Assembly: GCF_020405205.1 (NCBI RefSeq)
Contig: NZ_CP084469.1
Coordinates: 1,302,001-1,366,000 of the forward strand
Direction: 5' to 3'
DNA: 64,000 bases
Source of the DNA: Natrinema salinisoli
GTDB lineage: Archaea; Halobacteriota; Halobacteria; Halobacteriales; Natrialbaceae
Position 1 is the stretch's first letter, and the number at the start of each line of letters is the position of its first letter. Below are positions 32,107-41,656 of the stretch, one piece after another. A program made the position numbers and the translations under genes. The notes beneath the pieces are model-generated. The model was not told the DNA's origin, made no database searches, and saw only the letters and a program-made list of their open reading frames with translations.

Positions 32107-33468
32107 TCAATCGTCAGCGGGGGCCGGTTCCGCGTCGCCGGTCGGCGGGGAATCGCCACCGAGCGCCGCTTGAACCCGCGCCGGGAGTTCGTTGACGATC
32201 GAGCGGCCGTCCCGTTCTCGCACGACCAGGTCGTCGTCCTCGAGCCCCGCGAGGTGATGTGAGACCGTGCTGGGATCGCGCTCGAGTTCGTCCGCGAGCC
32301 GACCGTTGTGCGCCCGGCCGAGCTCCGCGAGCGCCTCGAGCACGTCGCGTTTGGCCGGTTCCGCGAGCGCGGCCTGCAGTTCGGCGTCGGCCCCGTCGAG
32401 GAAGTAGCGGCGCTTCCCGGTGTGCTTGCTCGTGGTTATCAGGTCCTCTTCCTCGAGGATGCGGACGTGATGGCGGACCGTCGAGAGGGGGACACCGGTC
32501 TCGTCGCTGAGTTGGGAGAGGTACGAGCCCGGCTCGGCCTCGATCGTCTCGTAGATCGACCGGCGGCGGTCGTGCTCGAGCGGATCGGAATCGTCGTACT
32601 GGCTGTACCTGAACAGCGGCAGGACCTTCCAGAGGTCCGTCCCGGCCCGTCGGAGTAGTCGCGTCTCGCGGAGGGCGTGCAGCCACCCGGCCGTCGCGGC
32701 GCTCCCGCCGCCGGCCGTCCCAGTCGCACCGGCACCGCTGGCCGCCGCGCCGGAGGCGGTGATCGCCCCCAGCATCCCGACCAATATCGCGTCCGTCGCC
32801 GTTTCGGTGCCGTCGGACGCTCCGTCGGCGTCGCCACCGCTGCCCGCGCTCCCGTTCGCGTCCGTGGCCGTTCCGTCGCTCGAGCTGTTCGGACTCGATT
32901 CACGCGTTCCGAGACCGGCCTCGGCCTCGAGAGTAGTATCGATCGTCGCTTCGTCGACGGTCCGCTCGAGGGCGTCATTCGTTCCGCCAGTCGTCTCGTC
33001 GACGGCTTCCCCCGTTTTGTCAACGGTGCCGTCGACGGTATCGGTCGTCGTATCGACGGTGCCGTCGACGGTATCGGTCGTCGTATCGACGGTGCCGTCG
33101 ACCCCATCGCCTGTCTCACCGGACCCGTCAGAAATGTCAGTCTCGTTCTCGAGGGTGTCGGTCGTACTATCGGTCGTGTCCTCGCCCGAATCGGTCGTCG
33201 TCCCCGAGGTATTCTCGACGGAGTCCGTCGTAGTATTGGTCGTGTCTTCGACGGTATCGGTCGTCGTCTCGGTGGTGTTCTCGAGCGTCTCCGTCGTCTC
33301 ACCGAGCGAGCCGTCGACCACATCGGTCGTCGAGAGCGCGGTCGAACTCGACAGTACCGACCCGGCACTCGAGGCACCGGCCGCGGTACCTGCACCCGCG
33401 CCGCCGACTACCATCGCGACGACGAGACACGCGAGCAGGCGCGTCGCGATCGACGATTCCGATTGCAT
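32107..33468 (-). CDS. Membrane-tethered regulator: Thr-rich outside domain, one helix, two winged helices inside
   Basis: This 453-aa protein begins with a signal-like hydrophobic segment (residues 9-31). A low-complexity part follows to about residue 230, rich in T, D and S, with repeats such as [11 protein letters not shown] and several N-x-S/T sites for N-glycosylation. A hydrophobic stretch at about 230-265 ([21 protein letters not shown]) should cross the membrane. The C-terminal 150 residues are two winged helices ([19 protein letters not shown] and [19 protein letters not shown]). The layout is an outside sensor or stalk and a cytoplasmic DNA-binding head, a one-component membrane regulator. 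Its target genes are unknown. It is divergent from mutS. Confidence 0.75.
   Translation of the reverse strand: MQSESSIATRLLACLVVAMVVGGAGAGTAAGASSAGSVLSSSTALSTTDVVDGSLGETTETLENTTETTTDTVEDTTNTTTDSVENTSGTTTDSGEDTTDSTTDTLENETDISDGSGETGDGVDGTVDTTTDTVDGTVDTTTDTVDGTVDKTGEAVDETTGGTNDALERTVDEATIDTTLEAEAGLGTRESSPNSSSDGTATDANGSAGSGGDADGASDGTETATDAILVGMLGAITASGAAASGAGATGTAGGGSAATAGWLHALRETRLLRRAGTDLWKVLPLFRYSQYDDSDPLEHDRRRSIYETIEAEPGSYLSQLSDETGVPLSTVRHHVRILEEEDLITTSKHTGKRRYFLDGADAELQAALAEPAKRDVLEALAELGRAHNGRLADELERDPSTVSHHLAGLEDDDLVVRERDGRSIVNELPARVQAALGGDSPPTGDAEPAPADD
33025..33102. repeat. 33-bp tandem repeat, 2.4 copies, in the Thr-rich segment
   Basis: Copies at 33025-33057 and 33058-33090 are identical, followed by a 12-base partial copy. 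They encode the 11-residue unit [11 protein letters not shown] on the minus strand, part of the outside stalk. Confidence 0.88.
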
Positions 33469-33607
33469 GCTACGCCGATTATGTGCGGTCGAGCGTAATA
33501 CGCTTTGTCCGTTTCCTGACTGTCACGTCGCTCGACGGACGGGTACCCGAGGGACCATCGCGGCCGATCCAGCAAGGTATTTCCGCATCGGGCGGCCGAA
33601 TTCGGGT

Positions 33608-36334
33608 ATGGACCCGGCGCTTGGCCCGCCCGAGCAGATGGCCGAGAAACGCGACGAGCTGACGCCGATGATGGCGCAGTACCACGACCTCTGTGCGCGC
33701 TACGACGACGCGATCGTCCTCTTTCAGGTGGGGGACTTCTACGAGACGTTCTGCGGCGCGGCCGAACGCACCGCGCGCCTGCTCGAGATCGCCCTGACCA
33801 GCCGCGAGGACTCGACCGGCGAGTATCCGATGGCCGGGATCCCGATCGACAACGCCGAATCGTACATCGAGGACCTGCTCGAGGCGGGGTATCGGGTCGC
33901 GGTGGCGGATCAGGTCGAAGAGCCCGGAGAGACCACCGGAGTCGTCGAACGCGCCGTCACGCGCGTGATAACGCCGGGGACGCTCACCGAGGACGAACTG
34001 CTCGCGAGCGACGACAACAACTTCGTGGCCGCCCTCGCTCGCGAGCGCACGGCCGGCGCGGACGACGAACTGGCCCTGGCCCTGCTCGACGTCTCGACGG
34101 GGGACTTCCTCGCGACGAGTTCGACCTCGAGGGAGGCCATCGCGGACGAGGTGAGCCGGTTTGCTCCCGCGGAGGCCGTCGTCGGGCCGGATGCGCCAGC
34201 CGACGTGCTCCCGGAAGAGTGCATGGTCACACCGTACGATGAAGGGGCGTTCGACCGCGAGCGGGCCGGAGAGAAGCTTTCGACGTACTTCCGCAACCCC
34301 GACGCGCTGCTCGCGAGCGACGCCGAAGTTCGGGCCTGCGGTGCGTTGCTCTCCTACGCGGAGTACGTCCGCGGCGGCACACACGAAGGCGAGCGCGGCG
34401 ACGCGAGGGATGCCGACGAAGACACCGCTTCGAGTTCGGGCGACGACTCCCGCCTCGAGTATCTCACCCACCTCACGCGGTACGATCCCCGCGAATACCT
34501 CCTGCTTGACGCCGTCGCTCTGCGGAGCCTCGAGCTGTTCGAACCCCGGGCCGTCCACGGCCGGGACGAGGCGACGCTCGTCGGCGTCCTCGACGAGACG
34601 GCGAGCGCCCTGGGCGGCCGGAAACTCCGCGACTGGCTCCGGCGGCCGCTGCTCGAGCCCGACCGGATCGAGGCGCGACTGGACGCCGTCGAGGAGCTCA
34701 CGAGTGCGGTCCAGACCCGTGAACGATTGCACGAGCTCCTGCGGAACGTCTACGATCTCGAGCGGCTGATCGGGCGCATTTCTCGAGAACGGGCGAACGC
34801 ACGAGATCTCCGCTCGCTCCGCGACACCCTCGCGGTGGTCCCCGACGTTCGAGACGAACTCGCCGACGCCGACTGCGACCGACTCCAGCGGCTCCACGAC
34901 GATCTGGATCCGCTGACGGACGTTCGCGAGTTGCTCGAGGACGCGATCGATTCCGATCCCCCCATCGAGATCACCGAGGGGGACATCATCGCGGAAGGGT
35001 ACGACGAGGACTTAGACGAGCTTCGCCGGACCGCGCGAGAGGGCAAGCAGTGGATCGACGATCTCGAGGAGAGCGAAGCCGAGCGCACCGGGATCGATTC
35101 GCTGAAGGTCGATTACAACTCGGTCCACGGCTACTACATCGAGGTGACGAACCCGAACCTCGACTCGGTGCCCGACGACTACCAGCGCCGCCAAACCCTG
35201 AAGAATTCGGAGCGATTCGTCACGCCGGAGCTCAAGGAACGCGAGGACGAGATCGTCGGCGCGGAAGAGCGCGCGGACGAACGCGAGTACGAACTCTTCT
35301 GCGACGTGCGTCGCGACATCGCAGCGGAGGTCGAACGCGTACAAGGCCTCGCCGAGGCGCTCGCGACCCTCGACGCCCTCGTCTCGCTGGCGACGGCCGC
35401 CGCCCAGTACGACTACTGCCGACCCGAGATACGGGAGCGCGGCGGCAGTCGGACCCTCGAGATCGAGGGCGGTCGCCACCCCGTCGTCGAGCGCACCCAG
35501 GAGTCCTTCGTCCCGAACGACGCCCGCTTCGCGAGCGATCGGCGGCTGGCGGTGATCACGGGGCCGAACATGTCGGGGAAGTCGACGTACATGCGACAGG
35601 TCGCCCAGATCGTCTTGCTGGCACAGGTCGGGAGTTTCGTTCCCGCCAGCGCCGCCCGGATTACCCCTGTCGATCGGATTTTCACCCGGGTGGGTGCCAG
35701 CGACGACATCGCGGGCGGTCGCTCGACGTTCATGGTCGAGATGGACGAACTCGCGACCATTCTGCGGGAGGCCGACGAGCACTCGCTGGTCCTGCTCGAT
35801 GAGGTGGGACGAGGCACGTCGACCGCCGACGGGATGGCCATCGCGCAGGCGATCACCGAACACCTCCACGACGAGGTCGGCGCGACGACGCTGTTCGCGA
35901 CCCACCACCACCCGCTGACCGAACTCGCGGACGACCTCGCGGCCGCGTTCACCCTGCACTTCCAGGTCGAACAGGACGACGACGAGGTCGTCTTCCACCA
36001 CGAGATCGCGCCCGGCGCGGCGACGGGATCCTACGGCGTCGAGGTCGCGACCGCGGCCGGCGTCCCCGAGTCCGTCGTCGAGCGCTCGCGGGAACTGGTC
36101 GTAGACGCAGGCGACGATGGACTCGAGTCCGTCGGAGAGAACGATCAGGGCCACGACACCGACTCGAGTCCCACTCCGACTCACGGCACGGAGACAACTG
36201 GGACTGCGACAGCAGATGGCGGCGACATTCCCGCCGACGTCGCCGCGGAACTCCGCGCGCTCGATCTCGCCCACCTCACGCCAGTCGAAGCGCTGACGGA
36301 ACTCGATCGGCTGAAGCAGCTGCTCGAGGAGTAA
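33608..36334 (+). CDS. mutS: DNA mismatch repair protein MutS
   Basis: This 908-aa protein has the full MutS1 layout. The mismatch-binding N-terminal domain has VGDFYETF near residue 46, the position of the F-x-E motif that stacks on the mismatch. It is followed by connector, lever and clamp domains. The ATPase has Walker [10 protein letters not shown] at 652-660, Walker [10 protein letters not shown] at 731-739 and an ATHHHPLT segment. A charged linker and the terminal [16 protein letters not shown] helices end it. The ATG before [13 protein letters not shown] was taken; the frame is open far upstream only as antisense of the membrane regulator. No mutL is next to it in this window. Confidence 0.95.
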   Translation: MDPALGPPEQMAEKRDELTPMMAQYHDLCARYDDAIVLFQVGDFYETFCGAAERTARLLEIALTSREDSTGEYPMAGIPIDNAESYIEDLLEAGYRVAVADQVEEPGETTGVVERAVTRVITPGTLTEDELLASDDNNFVAALARERTAGADDELALALLDVSTGDFLATSSTSREAIADEVSRFAPAEAVVGPDAPADVLPEECMVTPYDEGAFDRERAGEKLSTYFRNPDALLASDAEVRACGALLSYAEYVRGGTHEGERGDARDADEDTASSSGDDSRLEYLTHLTRYDPREYLLLDAVALRSLELFEPRAVHGRDEATLVGVLDETASALGGRKLRDWLRRPLLEPDRIEARLDAVEELTSAVQTRERLHELLRNVYDLERLIGRISRERANARDLRSLRDTLAVVPDVRDELADADCDRLQRLHDDLDPLTDVRELLEDAIDSDPPIEITEGDIIAEGYDEDLDELRRTAREGKQWIDDLEESEAERTGIDSLKVDYNSVHGYYIEVTNPNLDSVPDDYQRRQTLKNSERFVTPELKEREDEIVGAEERADEREYELFCDVRRDIAAEVERVQGLAEALATLDALVSLATAAAQYDYCRPEIRERGGSRTLEIEGGRHPVVERTQESFVPNDARFASDRRLAVITGPNMSGKSTYMRQVAQIVLLAQVGSFVPASAARITPVDRIFTRVGASDDIAGGRSTFMVEMDELATILREADEHSLVLLDEVGRGTSTADGMAIAQAITEHLHDEVGATTLFATHHHPLTELADDLAAAFTLHFQVEQDDDEVVFHHEIAPGAATGSYGVEVATAAGVPESVVERSRELVVDAGDDGLESVGENDQGHDTDSSPTPTHGTETTGTATADGGDIPADVAAELRALDLAHLTPVEALTELDRLKQLLEE

Positions 36335-36340
36335 CGGCCG

Positions 36341-36868
36341 TCACTCGTCGCCGACGAGCGATTTTTCGTAAACGATCAGCGTGAACGGATCGCCGAAGTC
36401 CTCGATCCGCCCGCGGTGCGTCTCCTCGTACCCCATCGACTCGTAGAGTCGACGCGCCGCCGTCTGTTTCGCCGTAGTATCGAGGACGATGTGCGTGACT
36501 CCCTGCGACCGAGCGCGGTCCTCGAGTTCGGCACAGAGCCGTCGCCCGTAGCCGTACCGCTGGTGGTCGGGGTCGACGCGCACTCGAGTCAATTCGACCG
36601 TCGAACCCGACCGCTCCGAAACGTCCCGGTCGAGGGAGTCCGTCTCGTCGATCGGTCGAAACGCGCCCATCGCGACGATTCTCTCGTCGATCTCTCCGAC
36701 GAGGAACTCGCCGCCTCCCTCGAGGTAGGTCTCGCTGACGGCCTCGAGGTCGTCGTCCGCGACGCCTTCGGTATAGGCATCGACGTCTCGCATCGCAGTC
36801 TCGTGGAGTTCTCGCACGCGTGAACCGTCTCCCTGCCGGTAGCGACGGAGCGATAGCCCGCCCCTCAT
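36341..36868 (-). CDS. GNAT-family N-acetyltransferase
   Basis: This acetyl-CoA-dependent transferase of about 175 aa has motif A ELTRVRVDPDHQRYGYGRRL, whose Q/R-x2-G-x-G/A loop (QRYGYG) binds the pyrophosphate of acetyl-CoA. LDTTAKQTAARRLYESMGY is the motif-B helix. The substrate is unknown. The start is the ATG before RGGLSLRR; a TTG two codons upstream is the only alternative. Its 3' end is 7 bases from the convergent mutS stop. Confidence 0.85.
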   Translation of the reverse strand: MRGGLSLRRYRQGDGSRVRELHETAMRDVDAYTEGVADDDLEAVSETYLEGGGEFLVGEIDERIVAMGAFRPIDETDSLDRDVSERSGSTVELTRVRVDPDHQRYGYGRRLCAELEDRARSQGVTHIVLDTTAKQTAARRLYESMGYEETHRGRIEDFGDPFTLIVYEKSLVGDE

Positions 36869-36973
36869 GTTCAATTATATTTTCCCCACGTCGAAAAGTA
36901 GTGCCGGTCGGATTGATATTCGGGCTGCAAGACCCGGCACAACGCACAACCGTCTCGGCCGCGGTATAGTTGT

Positions 36974-37117
36974 ATGACATATCGAACGACGATCGGCTGG
37001 TCGCTCATTTCCTCGGGAATCGTCACGCTATTGCTGGCGTATCTTCCGGGGAAGTCGTGGTGGTGGGGCGTTGCCCTCCTGCTCGTCGGAATCGCGATCT
37101 TCACCGTACGACGGTAG
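36974..37117 (+). CDS. 47-aa two-helix membrane microprotein
   Basis: This short gene encodes MTYRTTIGWSLISSGIVTLL, then a turn with PGKSWWW, then a second helix and the positive end FTVRR. Two transmembrane segments (about residues 8-24 and 31-44) with charged ends make a hairpin in the membrane. Positive charges at both ends put both termini inside. It occupies most of the gap between the acetyltransferase and nucS. No function is known; the even hydrophobicity argues against chance. Confidence 0.55.
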   Translation: MTYRTTIGWSLISSGIVTLLLAYLPGKSWWWGVALLLVGIAIFTVRR

Positions 37118-37211
37118 CGGATCCTTCTTCGCTCGGCGACACTGGTCGCTGGACCCGTCGAACGTCCGCGATCGGGAGGACGATTGCTGGCCGACTGGGT
37201 AGAAACGCCGG

Positions 37212-37955
37212 TCAGTCGGCCGGCGGCTCGAGCGAGACGAACTCGAGGCCGTGTTCCGTCAGCAGTCCGTTCGCGCGATCGGTTACCGAAGGGGCAACGA
37301 GGACGCCGCGAACCGCGGCGTCGGCGTGGAGGTCGCGCTCGAGGGCGTCGACGTACCGGCGGAGTTGGCTCACCGCGTCGGGGCCGACTCGACGCCGCTT
37401 CAGTTCGACGACGACCGCGCGGTCGGCCGCGTCCTCGCCGTAGATGTCGACGGCTCCCGCGGGAGTTTCCCGTTCGGTCGCCAGCGGCGTGAACCCCGGT
37501 TCGAGTAGGTCGGGCTCCTCGAGGATCCGCTGGCGGAGGTCCTCCTCGGTTCCGACGAGCGCGAGGTCGTTCTCGTCGGACCCCGAGAACGCGGAGACCT
37601 GCAGGACGTCCTCGAATCGAACGCGGAGCCGTTCGTTCGGAGTCGAACGGACGCTTTTGAGCACGACCGTGCCGTCCTCATGGAGGACCTCGTGGTCACA
37701 GCCCGGGGGTTGCCAGTTGACCGGCTGTTGGCCCTCGTCGGAGTGGACCAGCGCCGCACCGTCGGGCTTGAGCATCACGTGCCGATGGCCCGCCTCGAGC
37801 CGGCTCGAGGCCCGTCCGTCGTAGTCGACCGTGCAACGACCGTAGGCGGTCACGATCGCGTCGCGGTCGAGTCCGCGTGCGATCAGGTCGCAGGCGGCCG
37901 CCGGCGTCGGTCCCTGGAGGGTTTCCGTTCGCTGGCTGCCTTCTGAATCCGTCAC
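37212..37955 (-). CDS. nucS: Endonuclease NucS (EndoMS), mismatch-specific
   Basis: This 247-aa nuclease has an N-terminal DNA-binding domain (residues 1-125, with GRASSRLEAGHRHVMLKPDG) and a C-terminal PD-(D/E)xK nuclease domain. The catalytic set is visible: D170 (AVDIYG), E184 and K186 (VVELKRR), followed by the helix QLRRYVDALE. NucS/EndoMS cuts both strands at mismatches and is an archaeal/actinobacterial alternative to MutS-MutL repair. The start is GTG (VTDSEGSQRTETL), the usual family N-terminus; the open frame upstream lacks similarity. It usually works with PCNA. Confidence 0.93.
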   Translation of the reverse strand: MTDSEGSQRTETLQGPTPAAACDLIARGLDRDAIVTAYGRCTVDYDGRASSRLEAGHRHVMLKPDGAALVHSDEGQQPVNWQPPGCDHEVLHEDGTVVLKSVRSTPNERLRVRFEDVLQVSAFSGSDENDLALVGTEEDLRQRILEEPDLLEPGFTPLATERETPAGAVDIYGEDAADRAVVVELKRRRVGPDAVSQLRRYVDALERDLHADAAVRGVLVAPSVTDRANGLLTEHGLEFVSLEPPAD

Positions 37956-38087
37956 TGGTTGGGGGTACGATGGGGATGGACAAAAGGTGCGCGCTGTCGG
38001 GTGAATCTGCTGCGGTTCGCTCGCTGCCGCGCGGCGTGGCGACAACGCAGAAGGTATATTTTCGTCCGTTTCTTCGATTCAGAGACA

Positions 38088-38636
38088 ATGTCGAATATTC
38101 CGACCCGCCGGAGCTTCCTCGCGCTCACCGGCACCGCTGCCGCCGCGTCGCTCGCCGGTTGTTCCCAGTTCGGATCGACGGACCAGTCCGCCGACGGATC
38201 GGAGGACCCGGTGACGGTACAGATCACGGCGGACGAAGAGGAGGTAACGAGTCTCAGAGAGGAAATCGAGGCCGATATCGAGAGCGGTGATCTCAGCCAG
38301 CAGGAGGGACAGCTGGAGTATCAAGAACGGCGACTCGAGCTGGTCGAATCGGCGGCGACCTCGTTCGAGGGATCGGTATCGGACAGCGAGTTCACGATCG
38401 AGGAGTCCGAAACGGCGTACGGACTCTTCCTCGTCGCTGGCTCCGCCGACGCGATCCTGTCGGAACTCCAGAACGGCTCCGTCGGTGGGGTTTATCCCGG
38501 CGATCAATACGAGCAACGCGTCCAACAGCAGCAACAGCAAGCCCAACGGCGCGAGCAACAGCGCGCACTCCTCGAGCAACAACAGCAAGCGGCGGACAAC
38601 GAAACAACGAACGAAACGAACGAGACCGACGGCTAG
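38088..38636 (+). CDS. Tat lipoprotein with a Gln-rich tail, unknown function
   Basis: This 182-aa exported lipoprotein has the twin-arginine signal TRRSFLALTGTAAAASLAGC with the lipobox cysteine near residue 26. The mature domain of about 110 residues is acidic (EEEVTSLREEIEADIESGDL) and ends in a run rich in glutamine and charged residues (QRVQQQQQQAQRREQQ), then an N-E-T tail with possible glycosylation sites. The ATG at the signal was chosen. A TATATT box lies 30 bases upstream. It is likely surface anchored. Confidence 0.75.
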   Translation: MSNIPTRRSFLALTGTAAAASLAGCSQFGSTDQSADGSEDPVTVQITADEEEVTSLREEIEADIESGDLSQQEGQLEYQERRLELVESAATSFEGSVSDSEFTIEESETAYGLFLVAGSADAILSELQNGSVGGVYPGDQYEQRVQQQQQQAQRREQQRALLEQQQQAADNETTNETNETDG

Positions 38637-38674
38637 CTCGAGAGCGACGTCGTCTCGGTCCCACTGCCGGGCCC

Positions 38675-39160
38675 TTACCGATCGACGGAGAAGGGACTCT
38701 CGCGCTCGGTCCAGTTCCAGCCGGGGAGTCGCTCCTGGAAGCCGGCGGCGAGGGCCGCCTCGCAGTCGTCGACACCCGCGTTTTCGTCGGCGTCGCCGTG
38801 GACGCGAACGTCCGCGTAGTGGAAGGTCGCTTCGCCGAGGGTCCGTAACGGCTGGCTGCCGGCGATCGTCGCGGCCAGCTCGCGGCCGAAGATCTCGTCG
38901 ACCACGAACCCCGGATAATCCCCATCCACGTCGAGTTCCCTGAGTATCGCGACCATCGCGGCGACGTTGACCGCCAGATCGCCGTCCGCGAAGACGGCGT
39001 CGACCTCCTCTCTGTACTGTTCGTCGGAAACCGAATCCACATCGGTGTCGAAGACATCGCCGAGATCGTCGCGAACGTCGTTGATCAGCGGGACGACGGT
39101 GTCGGCTCGGTTCGCTACCCAATCGCGTTCCTCGGCGACTCGAGTCGGTGTCAGACGCAT
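38675..39160 (-). CDS. Conserved-looking haloarchaeal protein, 161 aa
   Basis: The protein starts MRLTPTRVAEERDWVANRAD and is a compact acidic helical protein. Repeated short helices (LGDVFDTDVDSVSDEQY, NVAAMVAILRELDVDGD) give it the look of a conserved family, but I cannot name it. A TATAAAAG box on the same strand (39207-39214) sits about 50 bases before the start, allowing a short leader. It is divergent from the aCPSF1 gene and convergent with the lipoprotein. Confidence 0.7.
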   Translation of the reverse strand: MRLTPTRVAEERDWVANRADTVVPLINDVRDDLGDVFDTDVDSVSDEQYREEVDAVFADGDLAVNVAAMVAILRELDVDGDYPGFVVDEIFGRELAATIAGSQPLRTLGEATFHYADVRVHGDADENAGVDDCEAALAAGFQERLPGWNWTERESPFSVDR

Positions 39161-39515
39161 CTGTTGGCCGTGACTACTGTCCCTGTGGCCCTTATTTTTG
39201 CGAAGGCTTTTATACCACGCAAAGAATAGCGTCGAGTAAGCGGGTTCTCCCTGGAATTGTCCCGCACGGACCAGGATAACCGATCCGGGAGCATGTTCGT
39301 CACGGCACGGAGTCGGATACAATGATTCGGAAGACGAACCGGAGTCCGAGCGTTGTCCCGCGCGGACGACGAGACGCGCTACTCACTCCGGACCGACAGC
39401 GGCCGCTTGACGGCCGTCGCGTCGATACCGGCCGACCGTCTCCACCCTCCGACTCCTGCCCTGACGTCGTGTCCGATCCCGGACGACGAGTTCACGCAAG
39501 CCACATTGGCGACCT
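39161..39515. promoter_or_regulatory. Divergent gap before the aCPSF1 gene
   Basis: This gap of 355 bases has no supported gene. It holds the leftward TATAAAAG box. No equally clear TATA box was found near the rightward aCPSF1 start. Confidence 0.45.
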
Positions 39516-41450
39516 ATGAGCACTGTAGAGCAGCAACTCGACGATCTCGAAGCACAGATCACGAGCGAGTTACCGAGCGATATCTCGGTCTCCTCGGTGA
39601 AATACGAAGGCCCCGAACTGGTGGTCTACACGCGCGACCCGAAGAAGTTCGCCCAGCAGGGCGACCTCATTCGGCAACTCGCGAGCAAGCTTCGCAAGCG
39701 GATCACCGTTCGCCCAGACCCCAGCGTTCTCTCACGGCCCGAACAGGCCCGCGAAGAGATCATGGACGTCATCCCCGGCGATGCGGGGGTCACCGACCTC
39801 GACTTCCACGCCGACACCGGCGAGGTCGTCATCGAGGCCGAAAAACCAGGCATGGTTATCGGTCGCCACGGGTCGACGCTCCGCGAAATCACGAAGAACG
39901 TCGGCTGGACGCCCGAAGTCGTCCGCACGCCGCCGATCGAATCCTCGACCGTCTCGAACGTCCGTAGCTTCCTCAAGCAGGAACGCGACGAACGTCGGGA
40001 CATCCTCGAGAAGGTCGGCCGCCAGATCCACCGCGAGGAGATGTCCGACGACGAGTACGTCCGCATCACCACGCTGGGCTGCTGTCGCGAGGTCGGCCGC
40101 GCGTCGTTCATCCTCTCGACCCCCGAGACGCGGATCCTCATCGACTGCGGCGACAAACCCGGCGCGGAAGGCGAAGTGCCGTACCTCCACGCGCCCGAGG
40201 CGCTCGGCGCGGGCCCACAGACCATCGACGCGGTCGTCCTCACCCACGCCCACCTCGACCACTCCGCGCTGATCCCGCTCCTGTTCAAGTACGGCTACGA
40301 CGGCCCGATCTACTGTACCGAACCCACGCGGGACCTCATGGGCCTGCTGACGCTCGATTACCTCGACGTCGCGGCCAAGGAGGGTCGGAGCCCGCCCTAC
40401 GAGAGCGAGCAGGTCCGGGAAGCGATCAAACACTGCATCCCCCTCGAGTACGGCGACGTCACCGACATCGCGCCCGACGTCAAGCTCACCTTCCACAACG
40501 CGGGCCACATCCTCGGCTCGGCCGTCTCGCACTTCCACATCGGCGACGGCCTCTACAACGTGGCCTTCTCCGGCGACATTCACTACGACGACACCCGCCT
40601 GTTCAACGGCGCGGTCAACGACTTCCCGCGCGTCGAGACGCTCGTCCTCGAGTCGACCTACGGCGGTCGCAACGACTACCAGACCGACCAGTCGGACTCC
40701 GAGCGGAACCTCAAGGAGGTCATCAAGGAGACCTACGAGAAGGACGGCAAGGTCGTTATCCCCGCCTTCGCGGTCGGCCGATCCCAGGAGATCATGCTCG
40801 TCCTCGAGGAGGCGATGCGCAGCGGCGACATCCCCACGATGCCGGTCCACCTCGACGGCATGATCTGGGAGGCGACGGCGATCCACACCACCTACCCCGA
40901 GTACCTCAGAGACGACCTGCGGGACCGCATCTTCCACGAGGACGAGAACCCGTTCCTCGCCGAGCAGTTCAACCACATCGACGGCGGCGAGGAAGAACGG
41001 CAGGACGTCGCCGACGGCGAGCCCTGCATCATCCTCTCGACCTCGGGGATGGTCACCGGCGGTCCGATCATGTCCTGGCTCTCCCACATCGGTCCCGACC
41101 CGGACTCGACGCTCGTCTTCGTCGGCTACCAGGCACAGGGAACGCTGGGCCGACGGATCCAGAACGGCTGGGACGAGATTCCCACCAGCGAAGTCGGTGC
41201 CATGGGCAACGGCGGCGGCCGCGGCACCCTCTCGCTGAACATGGACGTCGAAACGGTCGACGGCTTCTCCGGCCACGCCGACCGCGCCGGCCTCGAGAAC
41301 TTCGTCAAAACGATGAATCCGCGCCCCGAGAAGGTCCTCTGCGTCCACGGCGACGAGCGCTCCACGCAGGACCTCTCCTCGGCACTGTACCACGAGTACG
41401 ACATGCGCACCTTCGCGCCGAAGAACCTGGAGACCTTCCGCTTCCTCTGA
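39516..41450 (+). CDS. aCPSF1 / FttA beta-CASP ribonuclease, transcription termination factor
   Basis: This 644-aa archaeal CPSF-like nuclease has KH domains at the N-terminus (a GxxG-type loop IGRHGS at 115-120). The metallo-beta-lactamase core carries THAHLDH at 243-249 and the later zinc ligands GHILGSA and FSGDIHYD. The beta-CASP cap (IPAFAVGRSQEIM, the region near 390-410) and the final GFSGHADRAGL and CVHGDE motifs complete the active site. In archaea this protein cuts the 3' end of nascent RNA at U-rich sites and ends transcription. The length and order fit the orthodox aCPSF1. Three hairpins follow the gene. Confidence 0.95.
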   Translation: MSTVEQQLDDLEAQITSELPSDISVSSVKYEGPELVVYTRDPKKFAQQGDLIRQLASKLRKRITVRPDPSVLSRPEQAREEIMDVIPGDAGVTDLDFHADTGEVVIEAEKPGMVIGRHGSTLREITKNVGWTPEVVRTPPIESSTVSNVRSFLKQERDERRDILEKVGRQIHREEMSDDEYVRITTLGCCREVGRASFILSTPETRILIDCGDKPGAEGEVPYLHAPEALGAGPQTIDAVVLTHAHLDHSALIPLLFKYGYDGPIYCTEPTRDLMGLLTLDYLDVAAKEGRSPPYESEQVREAIKHCIPLEYGDVTDIAPDVKLTFHNAGHILGSAVSHFHIGDGLYNVAFSGDIHYDDTRLFNGAVNDFPRVETLVLESTYGGRNDYQTDQSDSERNLKEVIKETYEKDGKVVIPAFAVGRSQEIMLVLEEAMRSGDIPTMPVHLDGMIWEATAIHTTYPEYLRDDLRDRIFHEDENPFLAEQFNHIDGGEEERQDVADGEPCIILSTSGMVTGGPIMSWLSHIGPDPDSTLVFVGYQAQGTLGRRIQNGWDEIPTSEVGAMGNGGGRGTLSLNMDVETVDGFSGHADRAGLENFVKTMNPRPEKVLCVHGDERSTQDLSSALYHEYDMRTFAPKNLETFRFL

Positions 41451-41458
41451 AAGCCCTC

Positions 41459-41480
41459 GCGATCGCTTGGCAGCGATCGC
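41459..41480 (+). terminator. Hairpin with 9-bp stem after aCPSF1, then T-run
   Basis: GCGATCGCT and AGCGATCGC are perfect arms around TGGC, followed by CTCGCCCTTTT. The layout is terminator-like and lies 9 bases after the stop codon. Confidence 0.6.
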
Positions 41481-41512
41481 TCGCCCTTTTCATTTCCGCC
41501 AGGACAGCCACA

Positions 41513-41540
41513 GCGCGGCGCGCGGATCCGCGCGCCGCGC
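41513..41540. repeat. 28-bp perfect palindrome centred on GGATCC
   Basis: GCGCGGCGCGCGG is followed by ATCC and the mirror half with no loop. A perfect palindrome of 28 bp by chance is improbable even in GC-rich DNA. Confidence 0.9.
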
Positions 41541-41561
41541 GGTCGGCCTGCCCTCCCCCGT

Positions 41562-41603
41562 GACTCGAGCGCCCGCCTCGATAGAGAGGCGGGCGCTCGA
41601 GTC
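41562..41603. repeat. Inverted repeat, 18-bp perfect arms, 6-base loop
   Basis: GACTCGAGCGCCCGCCTC (41562-41579) pairs with its exact complement at 41586-41603 around GATAGA. Lying between two convergent genes, it can fold in both RNAs and may end both. Confidence 0.92.
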
Positions 41604-41656
41604 GGCCATATCGAAAGAGTCGGCAGGTACAAATTGACACTGGTACCGGGTTGCTC

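Noticed and set aside
36860-36885. TATAATT near the acetyltransferase start as its promoter
   Set aside because: It is only about 11 bases from the ATG, so transcription would begin inside the gene.
39516-39960. The N-terminal KH part of aCPSF1 as a separate RNA-binding gene
   Set aside because: The frame is continuous with the nuclease core and the order is that of the usual single protein.
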